A stretch of DNA of 64,000 nucleotides, from NCBI RefSeq assembly GCF_028280385.1, contig NZ_JANQLX010000001.1:248001-312000 (forward strand), given 5' to 3'. Origin of the DNA: Allomuricauda sp. (lineage in GTDB: Bacteria; Bacteroidota; Bacteroidia; Flavobacteriales; Flavobacteriaceae). Both the position numbers and the translations under genes were made by a program. The first letter of the stretch is position 1. Every line of letters starts with the position of its first letter. The notes under the pieces were generated by a model. It was not told the origin of the DNA, made no database searches, and saw only the letters and a list, made by a program, of their open reading frames with translations. Positions 28,103-36,810 of this stretch are shown piece after piece.

Positions 28103-30619
28103 TCAACTTTTAAGATCTAATAAATTATCGAGCGGTACAAACTCGTAACCGCTTTCTTTTAAGTGCGCAATCAATTCGTCCAATTTATTATAAAATTTGT
28201 CCGTGCGACTTGCCTCCGTACCGATATGGGATAGGAGCATAAATCCGTTAAGTCCCTTGTCTTTCTCAAAATCCACAACGGATTGCATTATTTCCCGACT
28301 ATCCTTATAATTTGTCATTTCCGGCGTGGTGTAGTCTGCATGGGAAAGTGTGCCGGGGGAATAATTGATAACGATCACATCCATCTGCTCCGCCCATTGG
28401 GTGATTACTTCGTCGTTCCATTCGTAGGGCGGTAGGAAATAAGGTGCATCTTCCTTGCTGATTCCATATGTCGCCATTTCATCATAATTGGCTTGAAGGT
28501 CAGATTTAAATTCTTCTTGGGTAACCAACCTCTTTTTTTCTTCCCAATCGTTGTATAACAAATGTTTGTCTGAATGCGCTCCTAGATAGTGTCCTTGTTT
28601 TTTGGCGCTTTCAATGATAGGGGCAAAGTTTTTATTTCTATAGAAATTTCCAGTAAAAAAGAAGGAAGCCTGAATGTCATGCTTTTTCAAGATGTCGAGG
28701 ATGATGGCACCTCCTTCGCCATATTCATCGCCAGAGAACATTAGGTTTATTTTTTTCTCCGTTGGGTCTCCTTTGATGATTGCACCGCTGTTATCAAAAG
28801 TGTACTCCTTTTTGCTATGCCCAAGGTCAATGCTTTCATTTTCCAAGGCGGATAGGTAGTAGACCAAACAGGCAGTCCCATCCATTGTGGGTTCGTTGGT
28901 GGAAAAACTGCCCACATCATCTTGATACACCACCAAATCGGATTGAAATTCCGCATATTCATCTTCGTCATGAAGTTTTACACCTATAAGACTGTTGGCA
29001 ATTGAGCCATAGACAGGCCCATCGATCAACCCACCATTGGTTTGGTAGCCTTCCAAAATATTGAGTGAGGAATGTGGATCCACCGGAGTATCGCCATAAT
29101 CGGGAAGGCCAACCACCATGGAGGTCCCCCAAATATTGCATCCAAAAAGCCAATCCCGCAAAGCGGCTTCCATTTCCAAATACTTTTCATCCCCGGTTAG
29201 CTGGTTATATAATTTGCACTGGGTAACGGCCGCGGTCACTAAATTGTTGGAACACCAAACAAAAGGAACACCAATATAAAAGGGATTGTCCTTACCGCGC
29301 TCGTGCAAAAGCTCCAAGCCCTTATCATAGTAGGAGGCAACCTTGTCTTTTTCAGATGATTCCAGTGCGGAAGCCAGCTCGTTATGGCCCGCATTTAAAA
29401 ACGGGTAATACTGATAGTGTACCACGGTATCCTTTCCAATCCAAGGGGTAATTTTTTCCTCAGAAGCATATTTTAAAGCCTGTTCCTGGTATTTTTTTTC
29501 TTGGGTCAGATTGTACAAACTGCTGGCCGCCAGTTCCATATCATCTACCCAATTGTCCTCTTCATAAAAGTAAGGAGCGCTCCCCGGTGCTGTCTGACTC
29601 ACTCCTGGATGTTTCTCTCCATAGCGATACGCCGCCACTGCGCGATGTTCCAAATCGGATACATACTCTGGATAAAATTCACCAAGAACATCGTGGCCAA
29701 GTGCAAAGGCCGAAGCATATTTTCCCGCTGTTGATGCGACCCCTGTTGAGCGATTTTTATACTTCAACACCCCTTGCGGTTTACCACTGGCGAGATAAAC
29801 AGGTCGTCCTTTTTTGTTGGGGTCGTATATAACAGAATCATGGTTAGGTAGACGAAAGCCTGCATGATCTCTGTCGTCCGCAATTTGGTTGTAGTATTCC
29901 GTATCGGAGGGATTCATTTTTTTGAGCCAGTCCATTCCCCATTTGGCCTCATCTATAATATCAGGAATACCATTGGGTCCGGGAAGGCCATTTGCACGAT
30001 AGGCATCGCCGAAGGCCTTAGGGTTATCTCTATAGGACAGCAACAATTGGAAAACGGCATTGGCGGAGGTGGCTGTGTACTGAAGGTAATCGGTGGCATC
30101 ATGCCATCCACCAGTGACATCAATTCGTTGTCCCTCTTTCCCAGGATTGTATAGGATAAAGCCATCGTTTAAATGACAAGAATCGGTCAAATAGGGATTA
30201 TACCCACAACGTTGCTGACGCATGTACTCCAAAAGAAAGTCGGCCGAATGGTCATAGACATCGGCATTGATCCTAAAAATGGGAGATTTAACATTGTTGA
30301 CCTTTAGGAAATAGGCGCCGGGAGTATCAAAATCACTAAAGTTTAGACGATATGAGCTTGTAAAAGGACCGTATTCCCCCTTGGATTCGGGTTTAGAGGA
30401 TTCAAAAACAACTTTTTCCGTTTGCGCATCATGAAGGGTAAATGATTCAACATGGGAGGTAAACTTAGCGCCATAGACCGCTACTTTGATACTATTGGGC
30501 AAATACCCCAATTGATTGATTCGTATGACTTCTATTCCCTTGTTTTCCACTTGCTGATTATGGGTGCAGGAGAGGGCCAAGGTGAGTGCAAGAAGTACGG
30601 TTGTGATATACTTTTTCAT
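28103..30619 (-). CDS. GH9 glycoside hydrolase - NodB polysaccharide deacetylase fusion lipoprotein
   Basis: An 838-residue lipoprotein (lipobox LALSC at residues 14-18). Residues about 30-120 are the CelD-type Ig-like N-terminal domain, with VIRINQLGYLPNS. Residues about 130-590 are a GH9 catalytic domain: GGWHDATDYLQY supplies the catalytic Asp region and FSTNEPTMDGTACLVYYL the general-acid Glu. Residues about 615-838 are a NodB deacetylase domain: SGDEYGEGG (motif 1 with Asp), GAHSDKHLLY (metal HxxxH) and FLPPYEWN (motif 3). Some GH9 enzymes are exo-glucosaminidases rather than cellulases. With a deacetylase on the same chain this protein probably deacetylates and then removes glucosamine from chitin-like oligosaccharides. 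It lies 21 bases after the ChbG gene. Confidence 0.85.
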   Translation of the reverse strand: MKKYITTVLLALTLALSCTHNQQVENKGIEVIRINQLGYLPNSIKVAVYGAKFTSHVESFTLHDAQTEKVVFESSKPESKGEYGPFTSSYRLNFSDFDTPGAYFLKVNNVKSPIFRINADVYDHSADFLLEYMRQQRCGYNPYLTDSCHLNDGFILYNPGKEGQRIDVTGGWHDATDYLQYTATSANAVFQLLLSYRDNPKAFGDAYRANGLPGPNGIPDIIDEAKWGMDWLKKMNPSDTEYYNQIADDRDHAGFRLPNHDSVIYDPNKKGRPVYLASGKPQGVLKYKNRSTGVASTAGKYASAFALGHDVLGEFYPEYVSDLEHRAVAAYRYGEKHPGVSQTAPGSAPYFYEEDNWVDDMELAASSLYNLTQEKKYQEQALKYASEEKITPWIGKDTVVHYQYYPFLNAGHNELASALESSEKDKVASYYDKGLELLHERGKDNPFYIGVPFVWCSNNLVTAAVTQCKLYNQLTGDEKYLEMEAALRDWLFGCNIWGTSMVVGLPDYGDTPVDPHSSLNILEGYQTNGGLIDGPVYGSIANSLIGVKLHDEDEYAEFQSDLVVYQDDVGSFSTNEPTMDGTACLVYYLSALENESIDLGHSKKEYTFDNSGAIIKGDPTEKKINLMFSGDEYGEGGAIILDILKKHDIQASFFFTGNFYRNKNFAPIIESAKKQGHYLGAHSDKHLLYNDWEEKKRLVTQEEFKSDLQANYDEMATYGISKEDAPYFLPPYEWNDEVITQWAEQMDVIVINYSPGTLSHADYTTPEMTNYKDSREIMQSVVDFEKDKGLNGFMLLSHIGTEASRTDKFYNKLDELIAHLKESGYEFVPLDNLLDLKS

Positions 30620-30640
30620 GATATTGAATTTTGGTCTAGG

Positions 30641-31297
30641 CTATGCAATGGATAAATTGGAGTTATGGAGGTGATGGAAATTGCCAAGTTCTATTTTGTA
30701 TTCCTTCAGACGTTGGCTTATGGTCTCAATATGTGCCAAATCCCACTCCCGTTCCTTGTTTAAACTGGAAAAACAATCGGGGTCATATTTTCCAGGATGA
30801 AATACCAGCTCAAAATATTGTCGCTCCTCCAGACCTTTCAACCATGAATCAATGGGTTCGAAATCCTTGATGGAACCATAAAAATATTTTTTGGTGGTAG
30901 TGGCCACCCCTGGGAATTTTTCACCATGGTTTCTGAAAGGCAAATTTTTGGAACGGCAATATTCGGCAACGATGGGATGGTATTTAGTATGCAAATGTTC
31001 TTTGTGGATGTCCAAGTGACTTGGAGTCGTTGTAAACAGCTTTTCAAACTTTTGCAGCTGTAACTGCACTTGTTCCAAATGCTGGTCGTAGGTGAATTCC
31101 ACATGCAGCCCAACACTTATGTCCCCAGCCTTTATGAGCTTTTTAAGTCGCTCAACTTGTGATTTTTGGCTGTCAGACACCCGATTGACCATTACGGTTG
31201 TGGATGTGATTTTACCTTGATCCAGCAAATCGATGATACAGTCATTATAGATGCGGCTCATTCCAAAATCGTCTGCGTTGATAATCAGTCGGACCAT
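30641..31297 (-). CDS. ChbG/YdjC-family carbohydrate deacetylase
   Basis: A 218-residue cytoplasmic protein (no signal peptide) of the YdjC/ChbG family, metal-dependent deacetylases that remove one acetyl group from chitobiose or related oligosaccharides. The metal-binding NADDFGMS is at residues 7-14, with further family blocks GLHVEFTYD and HLDIHKEHLHTKYHPIV containing the other histidines. It is shorter than E. coli ChbG (about 250 residues) but contains all visible metal ligands. Spacing to the SIS gene is 9 bases and to the GH9 gene 21 bases. This is the second deacetylase in the island, which strengthens the amino-sugar interpretation. Confidence 0.8.
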   Translation of the reverse strand: MVRLIINADDFGMSRIYNDCIIDLLDQGKITSTTVMVNRVSDSQKSQVERLKKLIKAGDISVGLHVEFTYDQHLEQVQLQLQKFEKLFTTTPSHLDIHKEHLHTKYHPIVAEYCRSKNLPFRNHGEKFPGVATTTKKYFYGSIKDFEPIDSWLKGLEERQYFELVFHPGKYDPDCFSSLNKEREWDLAHIETISQRLKEYKIELGNFHHLHNSNLSIA

Positions 31298-31306
31298 GGG
31301 TTGGGT

Positions 31307-32068
31307 TTAAGCGGTGGCAATTCTTCTTTTGTATTCGGATAGGGCATCGGTCAATCGTTGTTTGGAGGTGGAATCCCCAGGTACATTGTGGGACGGGTGA
31401 ATGTGGAGTTTGACTCCCCGGTCTGCAAGAATCTCTGCCACCGTGGTCACGGTCATCCAAACTGTCGTTACAAAAGCCATAGTGGAGACAGGTCCAATTT
31501 TATCGATATGGTTTTTTAGCGGAACACTGGCATCTTCTGACGGGGCACAGGAATCCACCACCAAATCTGCCAGCTCAAACAAGGTTTTGCCACAGGAGTG
31601 TTTGGTGGTCTTGCCCTTGGCCTCGGCAGCAGAACCGAAGACTATGACCTTCATGCCTTTTTCCTTTGCGTCCAGTGCAATGTCGATGTTCACCGCGTTA
31701 ACCCCAGTATGTGAAAATAGCCACATGGTATCATCGGGATCAAAGTTGTGTCCCTTCATGATTTCCTTACCATACCCTTCCACTCTTTCAAGAAAAATAA
31801 ACTGATCTACGCCCATTTGTCCGGTGATATTGGTAAAAAAGGTTAGTGGTAGTTCCACTATGGGATGAAATCCGACAAAACCACCAATTCTCGGGTACAT
31901 TTCCTCAATGGGGAGCGTGGCATGACCGCAGCCAAAAGTATGCACCCATCTTCCTTTTTCTATGGAATCGGCCATGATGTTTGCCGCTTTGGTAATATTT
32001 TCCATTTGGGTTTCTTCAATTTTTCCCATCACGTTTCTGGCATTGTCCAGCCACTGCTTTGCTAACAT
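31307..32068 (-). CDS. SIS-domain phosphosugar-binding protein (UPF0309/sugar isomerase type)
   Basis: A 253-residue SIS protein. The N-terminal helix pair (ENITKAANIMADSIEKG) leads to the sugar-phosphate fold HTFGCGHATLPIEEMYPR, and later WLFSHTGVNAVNIDIALDAKE and VIVFGSAAEAKG, with the phosphate-binding Ser/Thr of SIS domains. It matches the small SIS group often annotated as sugar isomerase domain or UPF0309. No nagA or nagB homologue lies in the island, so this protein may act on the phosphorylated amino sugar as an isomerase, deaminase or etherase, or sense it. Placement between the transporter and ChbG supports a catabolic role. Confidence 0.7.
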   Translation of the reverse strand: MLAKQWLDNARNVMGKIEETQMENITKAANIMADSIEKGRWVHTFGCGHATLPIEEMYPRIGGFVGFHPIVELPLTFFTNITGQMGVDQFIFLERVEGYGKEIMKGHNFDPDDTMWLFSHTGVNAVNIDIALDAKEKGMKVIVFGSAAEAKGKTTKHSCGKTLFELADLVVDSCAPSEDASVPLKNHIDKIGPVSTMAFVTTVWMTVTTVAEILADRGVKLHIHPSHNVPGDSTSKQRLTDALSEYKRRIATA

Positions 32069-32079
32069 AAAAATGTGTT

Positions 32080-33258
32080 TTAATTGATTTTGGATTGATA
32101 TTTATTGTTGGTTATATAAAGTAAGGGGAAGAGCAATACAATGGCCACAATTAGAAAATAGGGGAGTACTGCGGTTCCTTGATATTGCGATACAAGCCCC
32201 ATGAAATAATTGGCCAAAACATTTCCGATCAGGGCGATTGTGATCACGATGCTAAATGCGGTACCGGACAAATGGGCATATAAGTGCCCGACATAGCCCA
32301 GAATTACGGGGAAACCTGCAGCTGCGCCAATACCTAAGGCTATCATCCCCGTGATAAGCAATGAAAATGAGCTTCCAAATAAAATCAATAAGCATCCTAT
32401 CAAGGCTATGACAAAACCAAGACCCATAACTTTGATGGGTTCATACATACGAAGCACTTTTCCCAATACAATTCGCGTCACGGTTATGGCACCAACAAAT
32501 GAGGAGAGCACAAACAGGGCTTTGGAAGATATTAGGGCCTTGTTGGATTCCAGATATGTGGTTGCCCAGTTATTGGTGATTCCCTCTATGCCGCTTTGCA
32601 GAAACAAGACCAGGCCGAATAAGACCAAAAGGGGATCTCGTAACATCTTCAATCCTTCCTTAATCGGAATGCCATTAGCTTTTGAGGAAATGGGGAATCG
32701 CAAAAAAAGAAAAAACAATAGGGGAATGATCAATACTATTCCCAACCAAGCAAAGATGGTTTCAAATGAATACAAGCCATTAAGAGCACCCAAAATAACG
32801 GGTGTTCCCAGGGCACCGACCCCAAAGAACACACCTAATAAACTAAGGTTGGCGCTGCGGTTTGTTTTGCTGATTTCTGAGACAATTGCATTGGTGGTCC
32901 CATTTAAGATCCCGCCGCCTAGCCCAATGCCAAAAACAGAAATCTGGAGCAGGGGCAGTTTATTGGCAAACACAATGCCTTCCAGGCTCACAAGTACAAG
33001 TATGGTTCCAGCTACTAAAATACCCTTATAGGAAAGCCAGTCCACTGCCGGTCCAAAAACCAGGGAGCCTACCAAAATTCCTAAGGGCAAAAGGGTAGGC
33101 AGGGAGCCAGTTTCAAGCTCGTTCAAATTAAATTTGGTGGTAATTTCCGGCAGGATGGAACCCAGGGATATCATGACGATGCCAAACACCAACATGCCCA
33201 TGCAGGCAGCTGTAAAAACATATCCTTTGTTATAGTCGCTATTTGACATTGGTCCCAT
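32080..33258 (-). CDS. MFS transporter, sugar type
   Basis: A 392-residue permease with about 12 TM helices. The first helix region (GYVFTAACMGMLVFGIVMISLG) and the cytoplasmic loop after TM2 (GPAVDWLSYKGILV) are MFS-like, and NGTTNAIVSEIS in TM4/5 recalls FucP/NagP-like sugar:proton symporters. The start at 33258 overlaps the ROK gene by 20 bases; ATG 33249 would give 11. It lies between the ROK kinase and SIS genes, so it probably imports the sugar released by the periplasmic hydrolase. Specificity is inferred only from context. Confidence 0.75.
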   Translation of the reverse strand: MGPMSNSDYNKGYVFTAACMGMLVFGIVMISLGSILPEITTKFNLNELETGSLPTLLPLGILVGSLVFGPAVDWLSYKGILVAGTILVLVSLEGIVFANKLPLLQISVFGIGLGGGILNGTTNAIVSEISKTNRSANLSLLGVFFGVGALGTPVILGALNGLYSFETIFAWLGIVLIIPLLFFLFLRFPISSKANGIPIKEGLKMLRDPLLVLFGLVLFLQSGIEGITNNWATTYLESNKALISSKALFVLSSFVGAITVTRIVLGKVLRMYEPIKVMGLGFVIALIGCLLILFGSSFSLLITGMIALGIGAAAGFPVILGYVGHLYAHLSGTAFSIVITIALIGNVLANYFMGLVSQYQGTAVLPYFLIVAIVLLFPLLYITNNKYQSKIN

Positions 33259-34219
33259 TTAATGCTGTAAGGGCCAGATAGCCTGCTCCAATTAATCCGG
33301 CATCGCCACCCAAGGCCGAAACTTCGAGATTGACCTCTTGGATGGATATCGGTTGTGCCCATTTTTTAGCTTCCAGGTAAATCTGATCCAGAAATTGGGC
33401 ACCTGGCCCGAAGACACCTCCACCAAATATTATTTTTTCAGGATTGAAGATGCTAACAAGATTTGCAATGGCCATTCCCCAATATAATATTGCCTTATCC
33501 ATAACTTGGATGGCCAAACCATCCCGCTTTTCAAAGGCATCGAAAACATGATGCGCGGTTAATTCGTTCAAAGGGATCAATTTTAGAATACTTTCTGTAT
33601 CAGGGTTTGCCTCAAGTAGTTCATGGGCACTTCTTGCAATACCTTCACCAGAAGCATAGTATTCGAAATTTCCACAGGAAGCATACTTATTATGATATGG
33701 AGGTTCCAGCTCCATCCAGCCAATAGCTCCAGCAATGCCGCCATTCCCCTGTATGGTTTTCCCATTGGACAATATACCGGCCCCAATTCCTGTTCCAATG
33801 GCCATGAAAATGGCATCTGAACAACCTTTGGCCTTGCCTTTCCATGCCTCCCCAAGAATGTAACAGGATCTATCGCTGTCCAATGCAAGTTTAGTGGATG
33901 GATTTGGAATCCCTTTTTGGAGCATATCAAATAGGGGAATATGATCCCAATCTGGAATGTTGGGTGCCCAAACTGTTTTGGTGGTTGGGTTGTATATACC
34001 TGGTACGCAAGCGCCGATGGCATTTAGCTGATAATTCTCTTCATAGGCTTGGTTGGTTAAAGATTGAACCATTTGAAGAATCAAGTCCACCACTTCAGTG
34101 CCCTTTCTTTTGTCCAGTAATTGCGTTTGTTTTTTTAAGATGTCACCATTTGGGCGGAACAATGCCGCTGAGATTTTGGTCCCCCCGATATCTATTCCTA
34201 TGACAAGATTGGTGCTCAT
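33239..34219 (-). CDS. ROK-family sugar kinase
   Basis: A 326-residue cytoplasmic kinase. The ATP-binding motif is GIDIGGTKISAALF at residues 8-21. The catalytic segment has LDSDRSCYILGEAW with the Asp base, then FMAIGTGIGAGILSNG, and the sugar-binding/zinc region has GNGGIAGAIGWMELEP and later a reduced CGNFEYYASGEG in place of the full CxCGxxGCxE zinc motif. Members phosphorylate glucose, GlcNAc, ManNAc or similar. First gene of the run after DeoR, with one ATGCAAAATnnnCG copy 72 bases upstream. Most likely a hexosamine kinase here. The thinned zinc motif is worth noting. Confidence 0.82.
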   Translation of the reverse strand: MSTNLVIGIDIGGTKISAALFRPNGDILKKQTQLLDKRKGTEVVDLILQMVQSLTNQAYEENYQLNAIGACVPGIYNPTTKTVWAPNIPDWDHIPLFDMLQKGIPNPSTKLALDSDRSCYILGEAWKGKAKGCSDAIFMAIGTGIGAGILSNGKTIQGNGGIAGAIGWMELEPPYHNKYASCGNFEYYASGEGIARSAHELLEANPDTESILKLIPLNELTAHHVFDAFEKRDGLAIQVMDKAILYWGMAIANLVSIFNPEKIIFGGGVFGPGAQFLDQIYLEAKKWAQPISIQEVNLEVSALGGDAGLIGAGYLALTALNGTNVK

Positions 34220-34290
34220 TTAAAACAGGCAATGTATTGGATATAAAAATAACAATAATTGAATATAAAATGCATATTATAATTAAAAAC

Positions 34291-34304
34291 ATGCAAAATA
34301 AACG
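34291..34304 (+). promoter_or_regulatory. Candidate DeoR operator copy 3 (ATGCAAAATnnnCG)
   Basis: ATGCAAAATAAACG, 72 bases upstream of the ROK ATG in the 153-base gap after the DeoR gene. It shares the 14-base pattern with the two copies before DeoR (35177 and 35198). Confidence 0.55.
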
Positions 34305-34372
34305 CAATTAATGTACGGCCAACACCATGTTGAGAATCCCAACATTTGCAACAGAGTCGTCAACCCATGCAA

Positions 34373-35122
34373 TCAAAGCAGGGGAATGCCTGCTTTTTTA
34401 AAGGGCTGTAATTCGGGGTTTACGGCCGACAATTCGGTTATCAAATAACTTATTTGGGAAGGTTTGCAAATATTGTAGGGCTGTCTCAGTCCAAGCTTGT
34501 TTGATGTGGCCAGGGAAACAACACGATCAGAGGCCTCAACAATGGCGCGCTTAATGAGGGAAACCTCATAAGAACCTTCGGTTATTCCCTCTTTATGCCC
34601 AATACTTCCCGTACCCAAAAAGCACATATCAACATGGATATTGGCGCATTTGTCCACCACTTCATTGCCCAGACTAACCATGGACTTTTTCTCGATTTTA
34701 CCCCCCAAAAAGATAATCTCAATACCTGGATGTTCCGTGAGTTCCATGGCAATGGGAAGGCAATAGGTGAAAACCGTGGCTTTAAGTTCTTTTGGAATGT
34801 TTCTGGCAAAGGCAAGATTTGTGGTCCCATCGCTTATGATCAAGGTCATTCCATCATGCAATAGACTGCAGGCCTTTTTGGCGATAGTGTTTTTTTCCTC
34901 TTGATCTTTTACCACATTGTCGTTGTAGTAGTACAACTTTTGAATGGAAGATATAGCGCCCCCATGCACTTTGGAAAGCAAACCTTTTTGCGCCATTTCA
35001 TTTAAGTCCCTTCGAATGGTATCTTCTGAAACCAAGAGTTTATCCGCCAGGTTTTGTGTGGCCACTTTTCCATCCAGTTGTAGAATTTCAAGAATAATGT
35101 CCTGTCTTTTGTCTTTTTGCAT
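34373..35122 (-). CDS. DeoR-family transcriptional regulator
   Basis: A 249-residue regulator. The N-terminal DeoR helix-turn-helix is clear (RQDIILEILQLDGKVATQNL, then EDTIRRDLNEMAQKGLLSKV with HGGAI after it, residues 6-56), followed by the DeoRC sugar-phosphate-sensing domain (ISDGTTNLAFARNIP, IIFLGGKIEKKSM, CFLGTGSIGHKEGITE). Such proteins usually sense a phosphorylated sugar. It heads the minus-strand catabolic run. Two copies of ATGCAAAATnnnCG 21 bases apart lie 55-90 bases upstream of its start and one lies before the next gene, fitting autoregulation and control of the operon. Confidence 0.88.
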   Translation of the reverse strand: MQKDKRQDIILEILQLDGKVATQNLADKLLVSEDTIRRDLNEMAQKGLLSKVHGGAISSIQKLYYYNDNVVKDQEEKNTIAKKACSLLHDGMTLIISDGTTNLAFARNIPKELKATVFTYCLPIAMELTEHPGIEIIFLGGKIEKKSMVSLGNEVVDKCANIHVDMCFLGTGSIGHKEGITEGSYEVSLIKRAIVEASDRVVSLATSNKLGLRQPYNICKPSQISYLITELSAVNPELQPFKKAGIPLL

Positions 35123-35176
35123 TGGGTTGCTTTTGAGAGCTCTAAATTACGATTTTGCTCAAAAAATGAACAAAAC

Positions 35177-35211
35177 ATGCAAAATTAGCGGTCAAAAATG
35201 CAAAATTGTCG
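35177..35211 (+). promoter_or_regulatory. Candidate DeoR operators 1 and 2, direct repeat at 21-base period
   Basis: ATGCAAAATTAGCG at 35177-35190 and ATGCAAAATTGTCG at 35198-35211. The starts are 21 bases apart, two helical turns. On the minus strand a TTTG box lies immediately next to copy 1 and is followed 21 bases later by TAATTTAG, a promoter-like pair for DeoR. Confidence 0.6.
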
Positions 35212-35285
35212 TAAGGTGAGCATGATGATTCATTCAGAATCAATGATTTCCGGATTCTTAGAACCGAGAAACAAAAGGCATTTGG

Positions 35286-36656
35286 TTACTTCCCGATGCA
35301 AAAATTGGAAAAGATATTGCCAAGGAGATCATCGGTGGTAACACTTCCCGTAATTTCTCCTAGATGATAGAGCGCTTGGCGAATATCAATGGCCATAAGA
35401 TCGCTGGACAATCCCATTTCCATCCCTTCCTTTACTTTTTGGATTTCCTCCAAGGCCTTGAGCAGGGCATCATAATGTCGGCTATTGCTTACAATGGTGG
35501 CATCACCACTTAAGGCGCCGGACACTACCAATGAGGACAGTTTTTGCTCCAATTTCGTAATCCCTTCCTTATGTTTGGCAGACAAGAAAATCAAGTTGGG
35601 AATCTTTTGATTCAATTGTTCTTTATCATCCTTGGAGAGCAAATCCATTTTATTGCAAATGGGCAAAACTTCCTTGTTCGGGAATTTGTTTTTTATACGT
35701 TCCAATTCATCCGTGTCAATATCCAGACCATCAAAAAGGAAAAGGATGAGCTTGGCATTTTCAATTTTGTCAAAGGTTTTTTCAATACCAATCTGTTCCA
35801 CCACGTCCCTGGTCTCCCGTATTCCAGCCGTATCGATAAATCTAAAATTGATTCCGCCCAGATTGATTTGATCTTCAACAGTATCCCGGGTGGTTCCCGG
35901 AATGTTGCTTACAATGGCGCGCTCCTCATTTAGCAGCGCATTAAGCAAGGTGGATTTGCCCACATTCGGCTTCCCAACTATAGCTATGGGAATTCCGTTT
36001 TTGATCACGTTGCCAACGGCGAAGGAATCAAGTAATTTTTTTAATACCTCACTGATTCTGTTGAGCAGTTCGTTGAATTGGGTGCGATCAGCAAACTCCA
36101 CATCTTCTTGGGAAAAATCAAGTTCCAATTCAATTAGGGAGGCGAAATTCAGCAATTCTTCGCGTAGCTGCTGGATTTGATTGCTGAACCCACCGCGCAT
36201 CTGTTTCATGGCAATATCGTGGGAAGCTTCACTATCGCTAGCTATCAAGTCGGCCACCGCTTCCGCCTGGCTCAGGTCCATTTTAGCATTTAAAAAGGCC
36301 CGTAGGGTAAATTCGCCAGGGGTGGCCATTCGGCATCCAGCGTCCAATAAGAGTTGCAAAATCTGCTGTTGGATGTAGGGCGACCCGTGGCAGGAAATTT
36401 CCGCCACATTTTCACCAGTGTATGAATTGGGGGCCTTAAAAAGGGACACCAAAACCTTGTCCAGGGGTTTATTCTTTTTGACGATATGCCCCAAGTGAAT
36501 GGTGTGGGTCTTTTGGTCCGTGAGATTTTTGGCTTTTACAGGTTCAAAATACCTTGCAACCAAAGGAATGGCATCGGGTCCGGAAACACGGATAACCGCT
36601 ATGGCCCCGGTTCCAGGTGGTGTGGCCATGGCCACGATAGTATCTGTGGTCTGCAT
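35286..36656 (-). CDS. mnmE: tRNA modification GTPase MnmE
   Basis: A 456-residue GTPase that, with MnmG, modifies the wobble uridine of certain tRNAs (mnm5/cmnm5). The N-terminal tetrahydrofolate-binding domain has TIVAMATPPGTGAIAVIRVSG, the G domain has the P loop GKPNVGKSTLLNALL (about residue 230), DTAGIRETRDVVE (G3) and NKMD (G4), and the C terminus ends with the diagnostic CIGK. Length is normal. It runs in the same direction as the catabolic island but is separated from it by a 160-base gap with the DeoR operators, so it is a separate housekeeping gene. Confidence 0.96.
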   Translation of the reverse strand: MQTTDTIVAMATPPGTGAIAVIRVSGPDAIPLVARYFEPVKAKNLTDQKTHTIHLGHIVKKNKPLDKVLVSLFKAPNSYTGENVAEISCHGSPYIQQQILQLLLDAGCRMATPGEFTLRAFLNAKMDLSQAEAVADLIASDSEASHDIAMKQMRGGFSNQIQQLREELLNFASLIELELDFSQEDVEFADRTQFNELLNRISEVLKKLLDSFAVGNVIKNGIPIAIVGKPNVGKSTLLNALLNEERAIVSNIPGTTRDTVEDQINLGGINFRFIDTAGIRETRDVVEQIGIEKTFDKIENAKLILFLFDGLDIDTDELERIKNKFPNKEVLPICNKMDLLSKDDKEQLNQKIPNLIFLSAKHKEGITKLEQKLSSLVVSGALSGDATIVSNSRHYDALLKALEEIQKVKEGMEMGLSSDLMAIDIRQALYHLGEITGSVTTDDLLGNIFSNFCIGK

Positions 36657-36810
36657 ACGTTTAAAAATACAAATTCATTTTTTTGCAATAGTTTTGAGGT
36701 TGGTTCCATTGTACAGGTTTACCATGCAGCTCAAAAATGTGGATTACCCAAAAACAAATTACCACTCTTGGCGTTAGAAGAATAACCCCAATGTTGTTAG
36801 CTATTAAAAA

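Noticed and set aside
28103..30619. Simple cellulase call for the GH9 protein
   Set aside because: The fused deacetylase and adjacent ChbG and NagX-like genes point to amino-sugar oligosaccharides rather than cellulose.
34327..34345. Small inverted repeat ATGTTG/CAACAT after the DeoR gene
   Set aside because: The stem is only six pairs and no T-tract follows; too weak to call a terminator.
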